Source: Anaeramoeba ignava (Eukaryota; Metamonada; Anaeramoebidae). From it: a stretch of DNA of 64,000 nt. The translations under genes were made by a program, and so were the position numbers. Below, in pieces: positions 57,499 to 64,000 of this stretch. Each line of letters begins with the position of its first letter. Positions within the stretch are counted from its first letter, which is position 1. The notes beneath the pieces were generated by a model, which saw only the letters and a program-made list of their open reading frames with translations, was not told where the DNA came from and did not search any database. The stretch covers positions 62,001 to 126,000 of the forward strand of contig JAPDFW010000096.1 in NCBI GenBank assembly GCA_028826165.1, read 5' to 3'.

Positions 57499-60400
57499 AT
57501 GAATTCAAAAATCATTTTAATTCTTTTTTTCTTTTTTATTACTTCAAATTCTTATACTCTTAGAAATTTAGGCGAAAATCCATTTGAATGGCTTCAGATC
57601 AACGTTACAAGTCCAGAAGGTGGAGAAGCAGATGATCGATATGGACATAGCTCTGCAATTTCAGATTCTTTTTTTATCGTAGGAGCTTGCTATTCGAAAG
57701 TTGGGTCTAAAATTGAGCAAGGAAAAGTGTATGTTTTCCAGAAAGAAGAAGGAATTTGGGATTTCCAAACAACGATAATTGCTCCTGATGGAAATGAAGG
57801 AGATAGATTCGGAAAAAGTGTTGCCATTTCAGAGGATTACATTGTAATTGGAGCATATCATGCCAATGAATCAGGAAATGTTCAAAGCGGGAAAGTGTAT
57901 ATTTACAACCGAAGCGGGGATTCTTGGGTATTCCAAAAATCAATCATTGCGAGTGATGCAACAGATAACAGCAATTTTGGATCAAGTGTTTCGATTTCCG
58001 GTCAAACAATCGTTGTTGGAGCATCTCATTCTAATATTGGGTTACTTCCGAGTGTCGGCAAAAGTTATATCTTTGGGTTTGATGGAAGTACTTGGATTGA
58101 AAGAAAAATTCTCGTGGCAAGTGATGGGACAGCTAACGCCAATTTTGGATCCAGTGTTTCAATTTCTGGAAATTATACGATTATAGGAGCTGATGGAGCT
58201 GCGAGTGAAGATAATCCTTATCAAGGAAAGTCCTACTTATTTGTATATAACGGAGAAGATTGGATTCAAGAACAAATTTTGGTTGCAAGTGATGGATCAG
58301 CAGATTGCCATTTTGGAACTAGTCTTTCCATGTCTTCCGACTATATTGTGATTGGAGCTCCAGGAGTACGAGTTGGAGATAAGCCTAACCAAGGACAAGC
58401 TTATGTTTTCGAAAAGATTGCTGATGAATGGGTCGAGACTAAGATTCTAAAAGCTTCTGATGGAGGACAGCAAAGCTTTTTTGGGGGAAGTGTTTCAGTT
58501 TCTCATAACTTTATTGCTGTTGGTGCATATGGAAGTGATGTTGAAATGCATGGAGAAGCGGGCAAAGCATATGTTTTCAAATTCAACCAAACAGCTTGGA
58601 TCGAGGATTCGATTCTCATTGCTAGTGACGCATTTGATAACGATAATTTTGGATCCAGCATCGCGATATCAGGAAACTTTCTTGTTGTGGGCTCGGATCA
58701 TGCAAATGAAGGCACAAATCTAAATGTTGGAAAGCTTTATATTTTTGAAGGGCCTCCTATACCTTCTCCAGTAGAGATTATTGATTGTGAGAGTCTTTTC
58801 TCGTGTTTTCAATGCAATTGGAAATCCTTAAGTAATAAAGATGATATGGAATATTTCATGAAGTATCAAATTGAGGGAGAATGGAAACTGGTTCCCTCTC
58901 CAAGTTTGACTAATGGAGTTTACAGTTATCTTTTCAATTCTTATTTCAATTCAGATATCACTGGAAATGAAGATTATTCGATTCAATTCAAAGCTTGCAA
59001 CACATCCACCAATATTTGTGGAAATGAATCAACGATTTGGAATCTCAAGACAAGAATTAATGGTGTAAAACACCTTCAAGTAGGCACTCTTTCTTCTCAC
59101 TCTGTTAGCGCTCAATGGGGAATTCCAGATGTAGAAATAATTTCTAATATCCCGAATTTGCATCACTATCAAATTGATTACTCCGCACCTGGAATTGCAA
59201 CCAAGACAATGTCTGTGATAAATTCACAGAATTTTTCTGTGATTTCCAATTTAAATTCAGGAACCACTTACACATTCACAGTTTATGCTTGTCGTTCTTA
59301 TTATTGTTATGGCTCAGATATAGGAGAAAAAGTATCCTCCTCATCCACTACATATGTGGGTCCGGTTGGTAATCTGACATGCTCAATTTGGGGCGTAAAT
59401 ATAAATTGTACATGGAGAAGACCTTATGATCAAATTGCACCTTATTATTATATATTTTCCTATCAATGCCTTTCACAACTGGACACAGCAACTTATCAGT
59501 TTAGTGCAACCCAGAATGCTTTTGTGGCTGATTTTTCGAATTCCAATTATCAAGTCACTGCTTATGCTTGTGATTCAGGCTTTCATTGTGGAGCAGAAAC
59601 TTCAATCCAAATCAAAACAAAACTCCGCCCAGTCTTGAATTTTCAATGCTCCGTTATGAACATTTATCAAATTGTGTGCACATGGGATCCTCCAAATGAT
59701 GAAAACATTCCAGATTCGTATATCTTTTCATTTGAGTCACGCAGTGATTTTGATGAGGGAGATCTTTCGACACTTGCGTTATATAAAGAGATAGATGCAA
59801 AATTCGAATATCAGGATTATCGAATTCAAGTAGCAGCATGTAGTAACATTGATGGATGTGGAGCAGTTAGTTCAATCCAAATCAAAACAGCGCTTAACAA
59901 AGTTCGGAATCTCAACTGCTCTACTAATGAGGTAAATATTAATTGCTATTGGGATCATTCTCAAGACACAATCGAAATCGGATATTACAATGTAAGCTAT
60001 GAATCTTTGTCAGAATCAGATTTGGGCTTTTTCACAACAGATGATTTATTTCTTCAATTTCAAGTTGATCTATCGAATACAAACTACCAAATTAATGTAT
60101 CAGCCTGCACTAATTCCCAAAAATGTTCTGAGCCTTCAATTGTTGAAACAAAAACGCAATTCTCTCCCATCACAAATTTAGGATGCATCGCGACAGGAGT
60201 TAATGTCAGTTGTTCTTGGAATGCTCCGATTTACACTCCATCTCCTGATCATTATCTTCTGGTTTATAATGATGATTCCCAAAATGATTCAGGAGTATTT
60301 ACAACAAATTCCTTAGCTCACAATTTCAAAGTGGCATTTTCAAACAAAAATTATGAAGTTATTGTGAGTGTTTGTGATTCTTTTAATGAATGCTCCCAAA

Positions 60401-60774
60401 AGTCATTCTTTTCAATATTGACTCAATTCACGAAAGTCCTTAATTTGAATTGTTCGGTTTCTGGAAAAGAAATTAATTGCAGTTGGGAACCTCCAGAGAA
60501 TCCCATTTCTCCACATCATTACCAGATTTCTTATCAATCTCATCGAAAATCAGATTCGGATGAATTCAACACTTATGACTGCCACAAGACTTTTTCTGTT
60601 GAGATGAGTGATAATTATTCAATCCTTATTTCAGCTTGCAACCAACAAAGTGAATGTGGTCAAAAAGAAGGATTTTTTCTTGAAACCCAAGAAATTCCCA
60701 TCACTTCTTCAGCTCCATCATTGATCTTCCAATCTCTCTCTTTTATTTTCTTTTTGATTTGGCTTTTTTTTTAA
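57499..60774 (+). CDS. Surface protein with seven FG-GAP repeats and FN3-like domains
   Basis: Single exon, 1091 aa from the ATG at 57499, which begins a clear signal peptide (MNSKIILILFFFFI). Seven FG-GAP repeats fill about residues 35-415, each with an F-G-x-S-V-x-I-S core and a V-x-G-A strand (DRYGHSSAIS, DRFGKSVAIS, SNFGSSVSIS, ANFGSSVSIS, CHFGTSLSMS, SFFGGSVSVS, DNFGSSIAIS), which is one full integrin-alpha-type propeller. Seven FN3-like domains of 80-95 residues follow. Five have C-x(8-9)-C-x-W openings and most a second Cys pair near their end. The last 20 residues are hydrophobic (SLSFIFFLIWLFF), a membrane or GPI-anchor signal. It is likely an adhesion or recognition protein outside the cell; the ligand is unknown. 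Confidence 0.85.
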   Translation: MNSKIILILFFFFITSNSYTLRNLGENPFEWLQINVTSPEGGEADDRYGHSSAISDSFFIVGACYSKVGSKIEQGKVYVFQKEEGIWDFQTTIIAPDGNEGDRFGKSVAISEDYIVIGAYHANESGNVQSGKVYIYNRSGDSWVFQKSIIASDATDNSNFGSSVSISGQTIVVGASHSNIGLLPSVGKSYIFGFDGSTWIERKILVASDGTANANFGSSVSISGNYTIIGADGAASEDNPYQGKSYLFVYNGEDWIQEQILVASDGSADCHFGTSLSMSSDYIVIGAPGVRVGDKPNQGQAYVFEKIADEWVETKILKASDGGQQSFFGGSVSVSHNFIAVGAYGSDVEMHGEAGKAYVFKFNQTAWIEDSILIASDAFDNDNFGSSIAISGNFLVVGSDHANEGTNLNVGKLYIFEGPPIPSPVEIIDCESLFSCFQCNWKSLSNKDDMEYFMKYQIEGEWKLVPSPSLTNGVYSYLFNSYFNSDITGNEDYSIQFKACNTSTNICGNESTIWNLKTRINGVKHLQVGTLSSHSVSAQWGIPDVEIISNIPNLHHYQIDYSAPGIATKTMSVINSQNFSVISNLNSGTTYTFTVYACRSYYCYGSDIGEKVSSSSTTYVGPVGNLTCSIWGVNINCTWRRPYDQIAPYYYIFSYQCLSQLDTATYQFSATQNAFVADFSNSNYQVTAYACDSGFHCGAETSIQIKTKLRPVLNFQCSVMNIYQIVCTWDPPNDENIPDSYIFSFESRSDFDEGDLSTLALYKEIDAKFEYQDYRIQVAACSNIDGCGAVSSIQIKTALNKVRNLNCSTNEVNINCYWDHSQDTIEIGYYNVSYESLSESDLGFFTTDDLFLQFQVDLSNTNYQINVSACTNSQKCSEPSIVETKTQFSPITNLGCIATGVNVSCSWNAPIYTPSPDHYLLVYNDDSQNDSGVFTTNSLAHNFKVAFSNKNYEVIVSVCDSFNECSQKSFFSILTQFTKVLNLNCSVSGKEINCSWEPPENPISPHHYQISYQSHRKSDSDEFNTYDCHKTFSVEMSDNYSILISACNQQSECGQKEGFFLETQEIPITSSAPSLIFQSLSFIFFLIWLFF

Positions 60775-60894
60775 ATCATTTAATTTTTTTTAATTCTTGA
60801 AAGAATAAAAAGGAAAAAATCAATTTTCTTCTTTTTTTTTGTTTATTGAAAATTATTCTTTTCTGTTGAAAAGTAGAAAGATGATGAATTTCAT

Positions 60895-62216
60895 TTACTG
60901 AAGAAAAAGTCGAATAGTATTTGTTTTTTTCAAGGTTTTAGTGGAAAATTTCAATAAGTTTATTAAAGATATTTGTCTTGGTTTGAATTCTCCTATGAAT
61001 TGAATATTATTGGAAAAATCAAATCTTGGATCATTGAAAACACCATTTGGATGAATATTATCAAATAAACACATTCCAATAACCATAGCTCTGAGAATAA
61101 ACAAAACAATACTTTTGTTTGAATATCTTTAGAATAAAAGAGAAAAAATTTAGAATCAAAAAAAAAATGAGAATAAAAAATTTGGGATGTTTTTTACACT
61201 TTGGAAACCAACTGATCATAATAATGCGTGATAAAATTATAAAATATTGTGAAAATATCATCTTCGTTTCTCTATAAATAAATAAAAAGTGGAACAGAAA
61301 TGAAAATTTAGTCTCGTTTTTTTTTTTGTAAAATGAAAATAATTCAATTAATACATTTTCTTTGAATTGAATAATAGTATTTGAGACATTATGAAGCATT
61401 GGAAATGAATTTGCAAAAAATAAGCTCATATTCATTCCCAAAGTATCATTGTAAAAATTTTGAACAAGACCAATATTGCTAAAAAGTATTTAAATATGGA
61501 AAAATGAATTGGAATTAGAATTAGAATTAAAATTAAAAATTGAATAAAATTTTTTCAGTCAAACTTGGTAAGATTTCTGCGAAAAAAACTAAAATCATTT
61601 TGTAGTTGAGGAGTTGAAATCTTAATTTGATCGAATACTTGAATAAAATCAAAAGATTCAGCAAGTAATCTATAGCATTCGAAAATTTCGAATTCTTGCT
61701 TTTTAAGGTTTTTGATTTCCAACAATTTTGTCAAAATAATAGAAATTGAATTTGCTAAAAGAAAAATAAAAAGAAAAATAAAAAAGCAATGAGGACAATA
61801 GTTATGAATGAAACGAGTGAAATCAATATACAAATATCCATGCAATATTCGTAAATTTCAATTTGTTTTTGGATATCAGGAATAAGCAAACGAAAAGCTG
61901 TTGCTTTATTTTCTTCAGTTGCAAATGCAAATGTTTTTCTTATCAAATCATTTTGTCCTGTATAAGTGCTTAAATCCTTGATAATAATTTGTCTTTTTTC
62001 TAAAATTGGATAAACAGTTTCAATTATTTCATCTTGTGAAAGATTCTTAGTTCCTTTTTTTGTTTATTTTAAGTATGAAATTTTTCTTCATTTTTCATTT
62101 TTCATTTTTTAGTTTTTATTTTTACTTTCAAATTCTTGTTTTGCTTTTTGTTTTTGTTTTTCTTCTGTTTGTGGAGTTTCAAAAAAGCTTTCAGGATCAG
62201 CAAATAATTGACCCAT
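60895..62216 (-). CDS. CYRI: CYRI (FAM49) homologue, Rac1-binding protein
   Basis: Exons complement(62126..62216, 61832..62053, 61565..61754, 61355..61478, 61198..61271, 60895..61126) give 310 aa, near the family's 323. It starts M-G-Q-L-F, keeping Gly2 for N-myristoylation (M-G-N-L-L in animals). Conserved blocks: ETVYPILEKRQIIIKDL, TPQLQNDFSFFRRNLTKF, MNMSLFFANSFPML, and RAMVIGMCLFDNIHPNGVF. The R-R pair in FFRRNL corresponds to the arginines that CYRI uses to bind active Rac1. In animals and Dictyostelium CYRI competes with the Scar/WAVE complex and limits lamellipodia. All five introns are 71-86 nt and none carries an array, unlike most other genes here. Confidence 0.92.
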
Positions 62217-62431
62217 GAGAAAAAATGAAAAATAAAAATGAAAAATAAAAATGAAAAATGAAAAAATGAAAATCGGATAAAAAAAAAATTTAGAGAAATT
62301 AATTTTTTCATTTTTTTCTTTTTCTTTTTTTCTTTATTATTTTTTTTACTTCTCCAATTTTTTTAAAAAAAAAAAGCTTTTTGTAATAATTCTTGGTTTA
62401 AAAAAATTTAAAATATAAAACATAAAAATTT
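62217..62431. promoter_or_regulatory. Divergent promoter between CYRI and BTB-BACK-TLDc genes
   Basis: AAAAATGA words for CYRI run from 62221 to 62270, and TTTTTTCATTTTTTTC words for the + strand gene lie at 62305-62320. The two genes are 215 bp apart start-to-start. Confidence 0.45.
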
Positions 62432-63937
62432 ATGACAATGTTTTATCAAGATTTAAAAGAATTGTCAACTAATTTAAGTCAACTTTTTACGTTGGAAAAC
62501 AAACAACCAGTTTTTAGTGATTTTTTAGTTGTAACACGAAACAAAACGTTCGAATGCCATCGAGCAATTCTGCATGCAAGAAGTGCATATTTTCGGGGTT
62601 TGCTTCGGAGCCAAATGAAAGAAACAACGGAAGGAAAAGTGGAAATACGCGATATTTCTTCGGAGGTAATGAAAAATATATTAACATATATTTACACAGG
62701 CAGCCTGGAAATTACGAGAGATAACGCAATTGAGATCTTAATTAGTTCTCAAAAACTTCTTCTTGATCAAAGGGTTTTAGACAACATTTCGCAGTTTGTT
62801 GTCAGGCATGTGAGTCTGCAAAATGTTGCAGAGGTTCTTTCCCTTTCTTCCCGTTTTAGTTTTGAGACAATCCACGACTATTGCATCCGTTTTTGTATCC
62901 TTAATTTCCGCGAGCTTATCCACGAAAGCTCGTTTCTTTTTCTTTCAGCCTCGGATCTCGAACTGATCCTTGCTGCAGACGATTTGCTTATCGATTCAGA
63001 ACAACAACTTCTTGAATCGATTATTCATTGGGCAAAAAATCGCCGGGATTTTAACGGACAAAACGAAGATCTTTATCAAGATGAAAAAAACTCCCCCAAA
63101 AATTTGATCCAAAAAAGACTTGCAAGACTTCTTCCTAGAATCCGTTTCTGCGAGATTGAGCAAACACAACTCCAGGTTCTGCAAAAGCAGGGAATACTTA
63201 CAAACGAACTTTTCGATGATATTGTGGAATTCCAGTGTCTCAGAACCCAAAAGGTGAATGCAGAAGAAATCGAGAACTTTCTTCGGAAATGCAAGTCACG
63301 ATATTCGAAAAGTAATTTCCTTGCTTTTCAGCCGCGAAACTGTTTTCCCGATAGTTTAGTTGTGTCAATAAAAAACACGAAATTGGTGAATTTTTTGAAA
63401 AATTCGATCGAAGACGATGTTTTTTTTAGCCAAATGAGACTGGGTTATTCTGCGCGGCAACATGGATTTTTTCCGCTTGCATTCCACGAAAAAGTGGATA
63501 ACAAAGGGAAAACTTTAGTGTTGATGAAAACGGTTGAGAATTATATTTTTGGGGGATACACAGAAGTTGGATGGGTTACTGACAAGCAAAAATGGTCAAC
63601 TGTCAATGCGAATTGGGGTTGGATTGGCGATCCAAAAGCTTTTGTTTTTGTTCTTAAACCAAGTGTGAACGGTGAAGATCACACACCACAAAAATTTGAT
63701 ATCAAGAAAGGAGAAGAAAAATGGGCAATTTTGTATCGTGATACTGCTGGTCCCCAATTTGGATATGATATTAGAATCACTTCTTGGGATGTCAATTCCG
63801 TTTTTGATATGATTTACTCAAATTTGGGTAATAATTATCAACTTGAAGGAAGTGATAATCCTTTCAAACAAAAGAGAAAAATTCCTGATTCTTTGGAAGC
63901 TTGGAAAATTAAAGAGATTGAGGTTTATTTCATTTGA
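62432..63937 (+). CDS. BTB-BACK-TLDc protein
   Basis: Single exon, 501 aa. BTB: FSDFLVVTRNKTFECHRAIL, HARSAYFRGLL and LTYIYTGSLEI (residues about 28-125). BACK: helices to about residue 260 with LELILAADDLLIDSEQQLLE and IIHWAK. TLDc: residues about 330-501, with RLGYSARQHGFFPLAFHEK, ENYIFGGYTEVGW, KAFVFVLKP, GPQFGYDI, and a C-terminal WKIKEIEVYFI strand. BTB-BACK parts bind cullin-3; TLDc domains are linked to oxidative-stress protection and V-ATPase binding in animals. The combination is frequent in amoeboid protists. GC content is raised in the central part. The second in-frame ATG (Met3) is an alternative start. Confidence 0.92.
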   Translation: MTMFYQDLKELSTNLSQLFTLENKQPVFSDFLVVTRNKTFECHRAILHARSAYFRGLLRSQMKETTEGKVEIRDISSEVMKNILTYIYTGSLEITRDNAIEILISSQKLLLDQRVLDNISQFVVRHVSLQNVAEVLSLSSRFSFETIHDYCIRFCILNFRELIHESSFLFLSASDLELILAADDLLIDSEQQLLESIIHWAKNRRDFNGQNEDLYQDEKNSPKNLIQKRLARLLPRIRFCEIEQTQLQVLQKQGILTNELFDDIVEFQCLRTQKVNAEEIENFLRKCKSRYSKSNFLAFQPRNCFPDSLVVSIKNTKLVNFLKNSIEDDVFFSQMRLGYSARQHGFFPLAFHEKVDNKGKTLVLMKTVENYIFGGYTEVGWVTDKQKWSTVNANWGWIGDPKAFVFVLKPSVNGEDHTPQKFDIKKGEEKWAILYRDTAGPQFGYDIRITSWDVNSVFDMIYSNLGNNYQLEGSDNPFKQKRKIPDSLEAWKIKEIEVYFI

Positions 63938-64000
63938 AAAAGAGAAATTTTTGTTTTTTTCTTTTTGTTTTTGTTTTTGTTTTTGTTTTTTTGATTTGAG

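Overview
The window is nuclear DNA of a free-living-type protist. It is extremely AT-rich, with 20 recognisable protein genes, canonical GT...AG introns (about 78 by my count, most 59-150 nt, some 1-3 kb) and long arrays of 5, 6, 9 or 12 bp units in introns and between genes. The standard code is used: TAA and TGA both end genes. Gene content (PSMB6-type proteasome subunit, PWP2, SNAPC1-like, eIF4E-like, NDR kinase, CYRI, RasGAP) is eukaryotic. BTB/ankyrin/kelch/TLDc proteins with Asn/Gln/Glu-rich linkers recall amoeboid lineages; Anaeramoeba is my best guess from protein style, but this is inference and not shown by the sequence.

Layout. 1-650 (-): 5' part of a PAP29/Dcr2-type metallophosphoesterase. 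792-4308 (-): an ankyrin gene whose repeats are one exon each, separated by pairs of 3-nt exons; this is the most remarkable object here. 4488-8902 (-): eIF4E-family gene with a 3 kb intron made of a 9-bp array. 9081-12025 (+): PSMB6-like proteasome beta1. 12493-16536 (+): protein with two AAA domains and one apparent 1-base frameshift. 16786-17263 (+): unknown 134-aa protein. 17532-21098 (-): SNAPC1-like protein with a 2.7 kb array intron. 21595-25358 (+): SANT/Myb protein. 27010-30374 (-): papain-family cysteine protease with a long N-terminal extension. 32903-33850 (-): bZIP factor. 34129-37178 (-): amino acid transporter of the AAAP type. 38268-42259 (+): C2-RasGAP-DUF547 protein. 42367-46265 (+): kelch protein with two BTB domains. 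46455-49388 (+): PWP2. 49497-51991 (-): ankyrin-BTB protein with an apparent 1-base deletion. 52148-53662 (-): SNM1/Artemis-like metallo-beta-lactamase fold with its metal ligands lost. 54849-56863 (+): NDR/LATS-family kinase. 57499-60774 (+): surface protein with a seven-blade FG-GAP propeller and FN3-like domains. 60895-62216 (-): CYRI (Rac1-binding) homologue. 62432-63937 (+): BTB-BACK-TLDc protein.

The genes are not an operon and mostly do unrelated jobs. Links that can be drawn are loose: RasGAP, CYRI and NDR kinase point to Ras/Rac/Hippo-type control of the actin cytoskeleton and growth; BTB proteins are likely cullin-3 adaptors that would feed the proteasome; SNAPC1-like, bZIP and SANT proteins act in transcription.

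The main discovery candidate is the ankyrin gene at 792-4308. In 10 of its 11 inter-repeat gaps, two separate single-codon exons (AG|NNN|GT) are required to rebuild the 34-residue repeat, giving 20 three-nucleotide exons and 31 introns in a 389-residue protein. The one gap without them is a single short intron lacking any internal AG.
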